From positions 1,798,001-1,862,000 of the forward strand of contig OZ245730.1 of NCBI GenBank assembly GCA_965227145.1: a stretch of 64,000 nt of DNA, given 5' to 3'. Source of the DNA: JACKAQ01 sp965227145 (GTDB taxonomy: Bacteria; Calditrichota; Calditrichia; RBG-13-44-9; J075). The first letter of the stretch is position 1; each line of letters begins with the position of its first letter. This document shows positions 51,003-60,832 of the stretch, piece after piece. Position numbers and translations under genes: made by a program. Below the pieces are notes generated by a model that ran no database searches, was not told the DNA's origin, and worked only from the letters and a program-made list of their open reading frames with translations.

Positions 51003-53267
51003 ATGGAGATTAACATTTTCAACCTGATTTTGGTGCTGTTTGTGGCGTGGGTTGCCGGTGCGTTGGTGAGTCGGTTGCGATATCCGGCAATATTGGGTGA
51101 GTTGTCTGCCGGAATAATTTTCGGTCCGCCGCTATTGGGATTGCTTCAGTTCAACACGGCGCTGGAGGTGCTGGCGCATTTCGGCGTTTTTTTGATGATG
51201 CTGTATATCGGCATGGAAATTAATCCGCGGGATCTCAAAAAGGCATCGTTTGGCGGATTGCTGGCTGCGGTTGGCGGTTTTGTGACGCCGATGGCGCTCG
51301 GGTACCTGTTGGTGATCTGGTTTGACGGCACGCAGGAAGCCGCGTTGTTTCTCGGCGTTGCGATGGGCGTGACATCGTTGGCAACCAAGTCCCGGATTTT
51401 ACTCGATTTAAAGCTGCTGGGCACACGCATCGCCCACATCATGCTCGCCGGCGCGGTAATGACCGATACCGCCGCACTGGTGATTTTTGCGGCAATGCTC
51501 GGCTTGACCGGTGCAACTGCGTTGGCGTTCGATGCGCTCAGTCTGATCGTTCTCAAAGCGTTGCTCTTTTTTGGGGTGGCTTTTCTGGTCGGGCTGAAAG
51601 TGCTGCCGTATATCGGGCGACAGCTATCGCGTGCGGGATTCAATCAGCGTACCGCAAACTTTACGGTGGTGCTGATGGTCGGATTATTGTTTGCGGAAAT
51701 GGCGGAACTTGCCGGGTTGCACTCGATTTTGGGAGCGTTTATCGCCGGATTGTTTTTGCGGGAAGGCGTTTTTGAACGGAAATTATCGCACGATGTTTCC
51801 AAGCTTGTGCACGATATTTCCATCGGATTTCTCGCACCGATATTTTTTGTCACTGCCGGATTTCAGGTGTCGTTATCCGTTTTTCAAACGGATTTGCTGA
51901 TGCTCATCAGCGTTATTGTTGTGGCGACGATCGCTAAAATTTTTGGTACCGCGCTGTTCTATTTACCGAGCCGGAACGGCTGGCGGGAGGGGCTAACCAT
52001 TGGTGCAGGCATGAACGGCAGGGGAGCGGTGGAAATTATTATGGCGCAGATCGGGCTCGAATATGGCATTATTTCACAAGATACGTTTTCGATACTCGTT
52101 TTCATGGCGTTTTTTACGACGATGACGGTGCCCGTTTTTCTGAAATGGGGCGTGGATTGGCTGCGTCGCCGCGACGAGCTGGTTGAAGCGGAGGACGAAC
52201 GTATCGGCGTGATAATCGTCGGTGCAGGACCGCTCGCGCGAAAACTGGGGCATATTTTGGTGAAACACCAGCCTGTTTGGATGATTGATAACAATGAAAT
52301 GTATTGTGCCGACGCAAACGCGGAGGGATTGCCGGCTATCCACGGAAACGCGCTGGAGGAAGCTACTTTGGCGAAGGCATCTGCCGAAAATGCGCGACTG
52401 CTCATCGCGTTGACACCCAACCTGAATATCAACCTGCTGGCAGCGCAACTGGCACGACGGGTGTATTGGATTCCCAACGTGTTTGCGTATCGCAGCGCCG
52501 GCAGCCAGTGGATGTATCAAAAACTGCTGTCGGAAGATGATGTAACCGCGTTCGACCTTTCCCGCTACGAGTTGGTTGATTGGGATCGCTGGATTACTGA
52601 AAACAATGCGGATTTGAGGAGAATCGCCGTAACTGACGAATGCGAAGTGGCGGACTGGGTTGTGCAATATGCGCAAACCCAACCATTTTTACCGCTTGCC
52701 ATATCCCGAAATAATGTGAGTTATTTTGTTTCGCAACTGGATCAGTTAAAACCATCCGACACCGTTACCGGAATAATTCTTGCGGAGGCAGAAGTTATGG
52801 CAAGTGACGAATTTGACCTGCTCGTGACCGATGCGGTCATTCTGGATATCGCCGGGCCACTCGATTATCAGGCGTGTTTCCGGCAGATTTCCGTTGAGCT
52901 GAGCACACAAATCGGAATTTCCCCGGAAATCATCGAACAGAAATTTCACGACCGGGAGCATCTCGGCAGCACGGTTTTGGCGCCGGGTTTGGCTATTCCG
53001 CATCTGATTCTGGAAGGCAGCGACATTTTTAAAATGGTGATTGTTCGCTCCAAAAACGGTGTGGTCATCGGTGAGGACGTTCAAAATGCCCACGCTGTAT
53101 TTGCGCTGGCCGGCAGCGAGAACATGCGCGGAACGCACCTGCGGGCGTTATCTGCAATTGCGCAAATCGTTCAGGATCAAGCATTTGAGCGCAAATGGCT
53201 GGGCGCGTCGTCTGTTGAGGAATTGCGAACATTACTCCTCGATGCGAAGCGCAAACGGTTTGTCTAA
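51003..53267 (+). CDS. CPA2-type cation:proton antiporter with TrkA-N and PTS-IIA domains
   Basis: A 754-residue fusion. Residues 1-385 form a Kef/CPA2 membrane domain of about 12 helices (LSAGIIFGPPLLGLL, GAFIAGLFLREG). Residues about 400-510 are a TrkA-N NAD-binding domain (VIIVGAGPLARKLGHIL). The last 140 residues are a PTS-IIA (fructose/nitrogen type) domain with the phosphorylatable His in GLAIPHLIL. The tail suggests that K+ or Na+ transport is regulated by phosphorylation through a PTS relay; no EI or HPr gene is in the window. A second antiporter with the same tail lies at 55957. Confidence 0.9.
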   Translation: MEINIFNLILVLFVAWVAGALVSRLRYPAILGELSAGIIFGPPLLGLLQFNTALEVLAHFGVFLMMLYIGMEINPRDLKKASFGGLLAAVGGFVTPMALGYLLVIWFDGTQEAALFLGVAMGVTSLATKSRILLDLKLLGTRIAHIMLAGAVMTDTAALVIFAAMLGLTGATALAFDALSLIVLKALLFFGVAFLVGLKVLPYIGRQLSRAGFNQRTANFTVVLMVGLLFAEMAELAGLHSILGAFIAGLFLREGVFERKLSHDVSKLVHDISIGFLAPIFFVTAGFQVSLSVFQTDLLMLISVIVVATIAKIFGTALFYLPSRNGWREGLTIGAGMNGRGAVEIIMAQIGLEYGIISQDTFSILVFMAFFTTMTVPVFLKWGVDWLRRRDELVEAEDERIGVIIVGAGPLARKLGHILVKHQPVWMIDNNEMYCADANAEGLPAIHGNALEEATLAKASAENARLLIALTPNLNINLLAAQLARRVYWIPNVFAYRSAGSQWMYQKLLSEDDVTAFDLSRYELVDWDRWITENNADLRRIAVTDECEVADWVVQYAQTQPFLPLAISRNNVSYFVSQLDQLKPSDTVTGIILAEAEVMASDEFDLLVTDAVILDIAGPLDYQACFRQISVELSTQIGISPEIIEQKFHDREHLGSTVLAPGLAIPHLILEGSDIFKMVIVRSKNGVVIGEDVQNAHAVFALAGSENMRGTHLRALSAIAQIVQDQAFERKWLGASSVEELRTLLLDAKRKRFV

Positions 53268-53496
53268 GCCAAAACACCGGTTAACCCATTTGTGATCAGG
53301 CGCTTATAAACAAAAAAGCAAAATTTTGATATATATCGCTATCTCAGTTATGGAAATTGCTAAATTTTCCGATAAGAGATAAAAAAGATGCAGCTACCGG
53401 CAGAAGAACCGTTGATCGAATTTGAGAAGTATGTTCATTCGAGTCCGTTATTATTTTGCTGAAATGCATCTTTTAAAAGACAACGGAGGTTTTTAC

Positions 53497-55899
53497 ATGT
53501 TCCACAGGAATGCGGCAAAAAAAGCGATGAATACAACAATACTGGGTGCCTTTATTTTTTTGCTGTTTTTAGGATTTAGTAACCAACTTTTTGCACAAAA
53601 ACCTGGAAATTTTGACTGGTTCCTAGGTGGAAAAAGTTTGATTTCAGAGCTTGGTAGTGTAACACCGATAGATGCTTATGCACACAATTTTTCAGGCTCT
53701 GAAACATATGATAATGGCGAGAAACCCCAATCCAAAATATGGTTCCATGCTGGAAAATGGTGGTGTGTTTTCCCCACAAATTCAGGTGTCGCACAATCAG
53801 GTACCTGGATTTTCCGATTGGATGATAATGAATGGACAGCAATTATAAGAATTTCTAGTGAGACAAATGTCCAGGCTGATTGCAAATCGATTGGAGGTGT
53901 AACCCATATATTATTACATAGTTATGACGATGAAATTGCATACCTGGTTTCTGTAGAGTATAACGCCTCTAATAGCTCTTATCAAGTTTGGAATAAACGG
54001 CCCGGAGGAACGGTCTCAATTAGCTTGCCAAACTCCGAAACAGCAACACTTGAAATCGACTCGATGAACAAAATGTGGCTTACATCCGAGAATGGTTCAA
54101 CAATAATTGTTAAGCATAGCGATTACCCGTATAGCACTTTTTCAAGCCAGATAAATATTGCTTCAACCAATTCAGATGATATTTCCGCAATTATAGCGAT
54201 GCCGGATGCAACTATTGGTGTTTTATGGTCGGACCAGGATGACGAGGTATTTTATTATAGTTACCACATCGATGGGGCGAATGAGTCGACTTGGTCAACG
54301 CCAGAGGAAATTACCAATGGCGGAAGCGGATTTGGAGACGATCACATTAATCTGGCTGTTTCAAGTGATGGCAAATTATATGCCGGTGTAAAAACCACCG
54401 ATGGCTCCGATATGTATATTTTGGTGCGAAATGGTGAAGATTCCTGGACAACCCATTTTATCGACGGCTCAGGAACCCGCCCAATGGTGATTTTAAGTGA
54501 TTATCACAGAACGGTTTCTTTGGTATATCAGGACAAAAATGGTGGGACGAACATCGTTTATAGCGAAGCCTCTATGGACAATTTATCTTTTAGCTCAAGA
54601 ACAACATTGATTGCAGGTTCGAATTGGAATGTATCCAGCACTAAGCAGGCATATACAAATGAATTAGTATTTATTGCGTCAAATGGAAGTACGGTTGTTG
54701 GAATATTTTTAGAGGGAAACTCTCCGCAAAATCAATTTGAGGAAACCTTTACTTCCGGCTGGAATCTGGTTGGCTTGCCGAGCGATATCGTGGATTCCAA
54801 TTACCTTGGGCTGTTTCCGAAAGCGGAAAACAACACATTGTATAGCTACGATTCCGGCAGCGGTTATTCCAATGAATTGCACATGAACGAAGGGGCGGGA
54901 TATTGGGTAAAATTCGCATCTTCCGGCAGTGCAGTGTTTACAGGCGATGCGATTAACACGAATGACTACGATCTGGCATCCGGCTGGAACCTGATTTCCG
55001 GCATTTCCTGTACCGTTGCGCTGGACGATGTGACCGATAACGGCAACATCATCGAACCGGGAACGCTGTTTGGGTTTTCCGGCGGCGGTTATGTTGCGTC
55101 CGATGTAATCGAACAGGGGAAGGGATACTGGATTTTCGCCAATTCTGCGGGTACGATTACACTCGACTGCGATCCGCCGGTTGCACCATTGGCAAAATCG
55201 CGCAGTGCGGCGCAAATTCGTTCGGAACTTCAGTTGGATGAACGTCCCCAATTGGTGTTCAGCAATGCGACCGGCACAACCCAAACGCTTTATTTTGCCA
55301 CCGAAATATCGCCGGAAGCGATGGCATCTTTCCAATTGCCGCCGGTTGCGCCGTTTCCCAGCTTTGATGTGCGCTATCCGAACGATACCCGTTTAACAGG
55401 TGACGAATCGCCGGTGATGGAAGTCCGGCTGATCGATCGAACCGTGGTGAGCGCCCGCAATTTACCGCTGAGATCCGGCGAATCTTATGTGCTGGATTTG
55501 ATGGCCGGACGGCAAGTGGTGGAAAGCATCCCGGTTTCGGAGGGCGAAACCATCACATTGGATCAGCCATATTTGACCGCAATTCAATTGCGTAAATCGT
55601 TGGAAATAAACAATGTTATCACCACTTTTGCTGTTGAGCAAAATTACCCGAATCCATTCAACCCGCAAACGGAAATCCGTTTCCAGATTCCGCAAAACGA
55701 ATTTGTCGAAATACGGATTTTTAATACGCTCGGTCAGGAAGTGCGCAATTTATTGGCTGAAAACCGGGAAGCGGGGAGCCACAACATCATCTGGAACGGG
55801 TTGGATAACGGTGGTCGCGAAGTTGCCAGCGGCACCTATTTTTACAGCGTTGTTGCCGGAGAGCACCATATTGTGAAACGTATGGTGTTGTTGCGCTAA
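53497..55899 (+). CDS. Secreted protein with type IX-like C-terminal sorting domain
   Basis: An 800-residue secreted protein. A signal peptide (ILGAFIFLLFLGFSNQLFA) is followed by a sialidase/BNR-like beta region (residues about 50-420), then a domain with twin GWNLVGLPSDI and GWNLISGISC segments, and a C-terminal sorting domain of about 85 residues (QNYPNPFNPQTEIRFQIP, then FNTLGQEV and GTYFYSVVAG). Such tails direct proteins through the type IX secretion system or a related route. I chose the ATG at 53497, with GGAGG 7 bp upstream. Its function is unknown. A strong terminator follows. Confidence 0.85.
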   Translation: MFHRNAAKKAMNTTILGAFIFLLFLGFSNQLFAQKPGNFDWFLGGKSLISELGSVTPIDAYAHNFSGSETYDNGEKPQSKIWFHAGKWWCVFPTNSGVAQSGTWIFRLDDNEWTAIIRISSETNVQADCKSIGGVTHILLHSYDDEIAYLVSVEYNASNSSYQVWNKRPGGTVSISLPNSETATLEIDSMNKMWLTSENGSTIIVKHSDYPYSTFSSQINIASTNSDDISAIIAMPDATIGVLWSDQDDEVFYYSYHIDGANESTWSTPEEITNGGSGFGDDHINLAVSSDGKLYAGVKTTDGSDMYILVRNGEDSWTTHFIDGSGTRPMVILSDYHRTVSLVYQDKNGGTNIVYSEASMDNLSFSSRTTLIAGSNWNVSSTKQAYTNELVFIASNGSTVVGIFLEGNSPQNQFEETFTSGWNLVGLPSDIVDSNYLGLFPKAENNTLYSYDSGSGYSNELHMNEGAGYWVKFASSGSAVFTGDAINTNDYDLASGWNLISGISCTVALDDVTDNGNIIEPGTLFGFSGGGYVASDVIEQGKGYWIFANSAGTITLDCDPPVAPLAKSRSAAQIRSELQLDERPQLVFSNATGTTQTLYFATEISPEAMASFQLPPVAPFPSFDVRYPNDTRLTGDESPVMEVRLIDRTVVSARNLPLRSGESYVLDLMAGRQVVESIPVSEGETITLDQPYLTAIQLRKSLEINNVITTFAVEQNYPNPFNPQTEIRFQIPQNEFVEIRIFNTLGQEVRNLLAENREAGSHNIIWNGLDNGGREVASGTYFYSVVAGEHHIVKRMVLLR

Positions 55900-55929
55900 A
55901 TTCAAAATTGACAAGTATTTGTAACCACT

Positions 55930-55958
55930 AAATCCGGGCATATGTCCGGATTTTTTTT
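55930..55958 (+). terminator. Rho-independent terminator after the sorting-domain protein
   Basis: AAATCCGG and CCGGATTT pair around the loop GCATATGT, followed by five more T residues. It ends at the stop codon of the convergent antiporter gene. Confidence 0.9.
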
Positions 55959-58197
55959 ATGCATTTTGAAGCTGCCAGCTTCCGGTTACCAAATTCTCCA
56001 TCGATTTTAGCTGCGCCAGCACATCCTCCGGGGAAATCGCATTCAGCAACATGTCCACACTTTCCGGGTCGGAGGCGATTTTGGCAACATCCGCGAGCAT
56101 CAGTAAATGGGTTTCGGGATCGCTTTCGGGATTCAGCATGATGATGAACAATCGCGATTTTTTGCGATCGTGCGCATCCAGAAACAATCCCTTTTGCAGC
56201 CGCACAAAAATGCAAATCGGTTGCCGGATATCCGTTAAACGGGTGTGCGGCATTACCACGCCGTTGCTGAGGGTTGTGGGAATTTCATCTTCCCGGGCTA
56301 ATAATTGTTTGAGAATTTGCTCAATATTCAACTGAGTATGGGTTTCCTTCGCAATGCTCAGGGCATGCCGCAACAATGCTTCCAGCGAGGCAATATGCTC
56401 AATCGTAAGTATATGTTTTTTCTGAAGAAAAAGTGGCAAATGCTGAACCAGCCGAATATAGCCGAGCAAGCTGGCATTCGCCATTGTGCCGATATCGAGA
56501 TCGGTAACGCTGATTCTGCCGGATTCCGCAGCCATTAACGGAATCATCTGGCTGAGCTGATCCGGTGTTAACAAATTGGCTGTCCGGGAAATCAAATTTG
56601 CCTCTTTATTGCGCAAATCATACGACACCTGCGACGGTTTTGTGAGCGCTTGCCAAACCGGAATTCCCATATTTGTCCTCGGCGAATCTTTTTTCTCTTC
56701 ATCGCCGGTCCAGCGGAAAAGGCGATCTTTTTTAACGATATCCGACCAGCGCAGGCAAATCAGCTGGTTTAGCTCGCGGTTATCTGTCAGGGCCAGCACA
56801 TTGCCGATCCGTGACCGGATTTCATCGGGAACGGTGTTTATTTCCAGCGCATTTCCGATAAATGCGGTGATATTTTCCGACCGGGATTCGCGAACCGCAT
56901 CGGGGTTTGTGTCCACAATTACGCAGGTTGCTTCTACCTGTTTACGAATATAGCGGGCGATTTTTCGTGCAAATGTATGACCACCGACAATCAGCCAGCC
57001 GTTTTTCTCTTTTTCACGAACGCCCAACAGCCCGGCAACTCTTCTGGCGCTAAGTCCCTGAATAAAGATCGTTACGCCGATGACGCTAAAGGTAAACGCT
57101 TCGATAAACGGACCTTCTTCGTATCCTTTTGCGGTCAGTTCCAGCGCGAATAGCGATGCCATTGAACCCGCAACAATGCCGCGCGGCGCGATCCACGACA
57201 GAAATGCCCGGGCGCGGGTGGAAAGATCGGTGCCAAAGGTGCTCACCAAAATCCCCAACGGACGAATGAGCAGCATGATGCACAGCAGCGTTGCCGCACC
57301 TTTCCAGCCGAGATCGATAAAATTTTGCAAATCGAGATTGGCCGCGAGCAGGATAAACAAAAACGCAATCGCGAGATCGGTCAGTTCGGATTTGAATTGT
57401 TTGATGCGTTTGAGCTGCGGCGATTTGCTCCAGCCGAGCACCAATCCCGCAACCACAACCGTTAAAATGCCCGCTTCGTGCAGCACGATATCCGAAAGCC
57501 CGAATAAAATTACGGCTCCGGCGAGTGCAAAAATGTTGCCCTGATCTTCGTGAATCCATTTTTTGGTGAGCAACAGGTGCATAATTTTTCCGCCCAGCAA
57601 CCCAAAACCGATGCCAATCAGCACCCGAAAGCTAAATTGTTCAAAATGGGAAATCGGTGAACTTTCCGCGTTGAACCACTCAAAACACAATATTGCAATA
57701 AATACGCCGATCGGGTCGATGAGCACACCTTCCCAGTGCAGAATATCGTTGAGCTTTTCTTTAATATTGATTCGTTGCAGCAGCGGGGCAATCACCGTTG
57801 GTCCGGTAACGATAATCAGGCTGCCGGCCAGCATCGATAGTCCCATTGAATAATCGAACAGCAAATATACCACAGCCGCGGTGCCAAACCAGGTGATGAG
57901 CACGCCGAAGGTCAGCAATCGCCAGATCACTTGCGAGGCTTTTTTAAAACCTTCCGGTTTCAGGGTTAGTCCGCCTTCAAATAAAATGACCGCAACACAC
58001 AAAGAAATGATGATTTGCAAACCACTTCCCAACGAATCGGTATTGATTAAACCGATAAATTCCGGCCCCAGCAAAATTCCGCCAACGAGCAATGGCACGA
58101 TCGCAGGCACTCGCATATGCCGGCCAACGCTCAGCAAAATCACGCCGAAAAATATTGCAGAAACAATTGTGGTAAGCCGTATGTAGTATATTTCCAT
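55957..58197 (-). CDS. CPA1-type sodium:proton antiporter with RCK-like and PTS-IIA domains
   Basis: A 746-residue fusion. Residues about 1-390 form a CPA1/NhaP-like antiporter (VILFEGGLTLKPEGF, EGVLIDPIGVFIAILCFEW with the ion-binding Asp, and APRGIVAGSMASLFA). Residues about 395-500 form a TrkA-N-like domain (WLIVGGHTFARKIARYI). The C-terminal 140 residues form a PTS-IIA domain with the His in VVMPHTRLTD. It exchanges Na+ or K+ for H+ at the inner membrane and is probably under PTS-type phosphorylation control. The membrane part is of a different family from the antiporter at 51003, so the tail was joined independently. Confidence 0.9.
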   Translation of the reverse strand: MEIYYIRLTTIVSAIFFGVILLSVGRHMRVPAIVPLLVGGILLGPEFIGLINTDSLGSGLQIIISLCVAVILFEGGLTLKPEGFKKASQVIWRLLTFGVLITWFGTAAVVYLLFDYSMGLSMLAGSLIIVTGPTVIAPLLQRINIKEKLNDILHWEGVLIDPIGVFIAILCFEWFNAESSPISHFEQFSFRVLIGIGFGLLGGKIMHLLLTKKWIHEDQGNIFALAGAVILFGLSDIVLHEAGILTVVVAGLVLGWSKSPQLKRIKQFKSELTDLAIAFLFILLAANLDLQNFIDLGWKGAATLLCIMLLIRPLGILVSTFGTDLSTRARAFLSWIAPRGIVAGSMASLFALELTAKGYEEGPFIEAFTFSVIGVTIFIQGLSARRVAGLLGVREKEKNGWLIVGGHTFARKIARYIRKQVEATCVIVDTNPDAVRESRSENITAFIGNALEINTVPDEIRSRIGNVLALTDNRELNQLICLRWSDIVKKDRLFRWTGDEEKKDSPRTNMGIPVWQALTKPSQVSYDLRNKEANLISRTANLLTPDQLSQMIPLMAAESGRISVTDLDIGTMANASLLGYIRLVQHLPLFLQKKHILTIEHIASLEALLRHALSIAKETHTQLNIEQILKQLLAREDEIPTTLSNGVVMPHTRLTDIRQPICIFVRLQKGLFLDAHDRKKSRLFIIMLNPESDPETHLLMLADVAKIASDPESVDMLLNAISPEDVLAQLKSMENLVTGSWQLQNA

Positions 58198-58316
58198 GCG
58201 TTAGCTCGTTTTGGTTTGTGGGAAATGGTTGTTTGTGGTGAGATTTGTCTGTGACAACGTGCTCCACCTGCGGCATTTTTTTACAGCTGCAATTTAATCA
58301 ACGGGTGTTAGCAATG

Positions 58317-59324
58317 TCAAATGGCTAACGCCTGTTCAATAATTTCGGTTATCAACGCTTCGAACGAAATCCCCGCAGCTTTTGCCGCTTTCGGCACCAG
58401 ACTGGTGGCGGTCATTCCCGGCAACGTGTTAATTTCCAGACATGAAAACGTGCCATCCGGTCGCAACCGGAAATCTGCCCGGGCGTATCCGGCGCACTGA
58501 ATCGCCGAAAATGTGCGCAATCCGGCTTCCTGAATAGCAGTCGCCAACGGTTCAGGCAAATCCGCCGGAACGTGATATTCCGTTCGCCCGCTCTGATATT
58601 TCGATTCGTAATCGTAAATGCCGCTTTTCGGGACAATTTCCACAATGGGCAGCGCCCGGTTGCCGAGAATAGCGACGGTCAATTCCCGTCCGGGAACAAA
58701 TTGTTCAATCAGCACCGATTCGTCAAACTCGAATGCCAGTTTAATCGCAGCGTCCAGTTCATCCATTGCATTAACGATTGTTAGCCCAACCGTTGAGCCC
58801 TGCGCGTTGGGTTTTACCACAAACGGCAGCCCCAGTTTTTCCACCGCTTCACGCGAAACGACCGTTTTGCGGGTAACGTGCAGCCAGTCTGATGTGGGCA
58901 CATCGTTTGCGCGAAATAATATTTTCGAAAGATGTTTGTCCATCCCAACCGCGCTGGAAACCGTGCCACTGCCGGTGTAGGGGATTCCGGCGATGTCCAG
59001 CAATGCCTGAATTTGCCCGTTTTCGCCATAGCCGCCGTGCAGCGCGTTGAACACTACATCAACCTTTTCGGCGAGCAGCCGGTCAACCGTTTTTAACAGG
59101 TTCCGGTTCAGCTCCGATTTGCGTTTTTCGATATCCGGCGGTGTGGTTTTCACCAGTTGCGAGGTATCTATTGTGTTAATATCAATGAAATTATCGCCAA
59201 AGGCACAGTCGATTGCAAGCACCGTGTGACCGCATTTTTGCAGTGCGCGGCTGACTGCCACGCCCGTTGAAAATGAAACATCGCGTTCTGCTGATGTGCC
59301 GCCTAAAATCACTGCTGTTTTCAT
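58317..59324 (-). CDS. ddl: D-alanine--D-alanine ligase
   Basis: A 335-residue ATP-grasp ligase that makes D-Ala-D-Ala for peptidoglycan. It begins MKTAVILGGTSAERDVSFST and contains NALHGGYGENGQIQALLDIA, VKPNAQGSTVGLTIV (ATP loop) and EINTLPGMTATSLVPKAA, which are all diagnostic. The length is standard. It lies 56 bp after gltX on the same strand. Confidence 0.96.
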   Translation of the reverse strand: MKTAVILGGTSAERDVSFSTGVAVSRALQKCGHTVLAIDCAFGDNFIDINTIDTSQLVKTTPPDIEKRKSELNRNLLKTVDRLLAEKVDVVFNALHGGYGENGQIQALLDIAGIPYTGSGTVSSAVGMDKHLSKILFRANDVPTSDWLHVTRKTVVSREAVEKLGLPFVVKPNAQGSTVGLTIVNAMDELDAAIKLAFEFDESVLIEQFVPGRELTVAILGNRALPIVEIVPKSGIYDYESKYQSGRTEYHVPADLPEPLATAIQEAGLRTFSAIQCAGYARADFRLRPDGTFSCLEINTLPGMTATSLVPKAAKAAGISFEALITEIIEQALAI

Positions 59325-59380
59325 TGACGATCGTCCGACAATTGTTGTTGATGAAAATTAAGTTATTGATTTAATTGAAA

Positions 59381-60832
59381 TTACAACTGCGAAATCTTGT
59401 CCATTGTTTGACGAATGTAACTCAACGATTTCTCTTTTCCAAATACTTCGATCACGTTGGCCAGCTCCGGCCCGGAGGCTTCGCCGGTGAGCGCAACCCG
59501 CACCGGTTTCCACAAACCCGGTCCTTTGATGCCGGATTCTTTTTGCACGGATTTCATTACCGCTTTGAAAGAATCGTTATCGAGCACGTCCAGCGTTTCA
59601 ATTTGGGCAGCCACTGCTGCCAGCGCTGGCTTGGCGGTTTCCTGTTGCAAAATTTCCAACGCCTCGGGATCAGAAATTTCCAACGTATCTTTATAAAAAA
59701 TTCGTGCGGCTTCAAAAATCTGGTCGCCGCGATCAATTTTTTTCTGCACCGCGGTGATAATTTTGGCAGTTGTTGCCGCGTTGCTCACATCTGCGCCGGC
59801 GTTTGCCAAAAACGGTGTCAGAAATGCCACGAGGCTCGTTTCGTCCATTTGGCGAATGTAATTGCCGTTCATCCAGTTCAATTTGTCGGTATCGAAAACT
59901 GCTCCAGACTTGTTGACGCGCTCAAGCGAAAACAACTCCGCCAACTGCGCCATCGTAAAAAACTCCTCCTCAGTGCCGGGATTCCAGCCGAGCAGCGCCA
60001 CAAAATTAACCAGCGCCTCCGGCAAATAACCTTTGGCGATATAATCTTCCACTGCAACATCGCCCTGCCGTTTGCTCAATTTGGTGCGATCCGGGTTGAG
60101 CAGCAGCGGCAGATGCGCCATTTTGGGCGCATCCCAACCAAATGCTTTGTATAATTGCAAATGTTTCGGGACACTCAGTAGCCACTCTTCTCCACGAATA
60201 ACGTGAGTTATGCCCATCAAATGATCGTCCACCACATTGGCAAGGTGGTAAGTCGGGAAACCGTCGGATTTAAGCAGCACCTGATCATCAACCAATTCGT
60301 TCTGCACGCGAACTTCGCCGCGAATCAAATCTGTGAAAACCGTTTCGCCGTCGTTTGGCATTTTCAAGCGGATAACGTGCGGTGCGCCGGCATCCAGTTT
60401 GGCGCGGATTTCCGCAGCATCGCGATCCCGCCAGGTACCATCGTAACGCGCTGTTTCGCCGTTTGCCATTTGGCGTTCGCGCATCGCTTCCAACTCTTCC
60501 GGGGTGCAAAAGCAATGGTAGGCGTGTCCGTTTTTCACCAATTGCATGGCGTGTTCGCGGTAAATTTCGGTGCGCTGTGATTGCACATACGGACCGAAAT
60601 CGCCGCCCACATCCGGGCCTTCATCGTGTTGCAATCCTGCCCATTTCAGGCTGGAAATCAGGTTTTCGACTGCGCCTTCCACTTTGCGGTTTTGGTCGGT
60701 ATCTTCAATCCGCAACAAATATTGACCGCCGTGATGTTTGGCAAGCAGATAGTTGAATAATGCCGTACGCAGCCCGCCGACGTGCAAATATCCGGTGGGG
60801 CTGGGTGCGAAACGTGTTCGTACTGATGTCAT
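59381..60832 (-). CDS. gltX: Glutamate--tRNA ligase
   Basis: A 483-residue class I tRNA synthetase. The HIGH-type motif is PTGYLHVGGLRTALFN and the KMSKS-type motif is TKLSKRQGDVAV. The anticodon-binding C-terminus is complete. It charges tRNA-Glu. The start overlaps the dedA stop by 4 bp (ATGA), so the two are translationally coupled. A separate GlnRS is encoded close by, so this enzyme need not misacylate tRNA-Gln. Confidence 0.96.
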   Translation of the reverse strand: MTSVRTRFAPSPTGYLHVGGLRTALFNYLLAKHHGGQYLLRIEDTDQNRKVEGAVENLISSLKWAGLQHDEGPDVGGDFGPYVQSQRTEIYREHAMQLVKNGHAYHCFCTPEELEAMRERQMANGETARYDGTWRDRDAAEIRAKLDAGAPHVIRLKMPNDGETVFTDLIRGEVRVQNELVDDQVLLKSDGFPTYHLANVVDDHLMGITHVIRGEEWLLSVPKHLQLYKAFGWDAPKMAHLPLLLNPDRTKLSKRQGDVAVEDYIAKGYLPEALVNFVALLGWNPGTEEEFFTMAQLAELFSLERVNKSGAVFDTDKLNWMNGNYIRQMDETSLVAFLTPFLANAGADVSNAATTAKIITAVQKKIDRGDQIFEAARIFYKDTLEISDPEALEILQQETAKPALAAVAAQIETLDVLDNDSFKAVMKSVQKESGIKGPGLWKPVRVALTGEASGPELANVIEVFGKEKSLSYIRQTMDKISQL

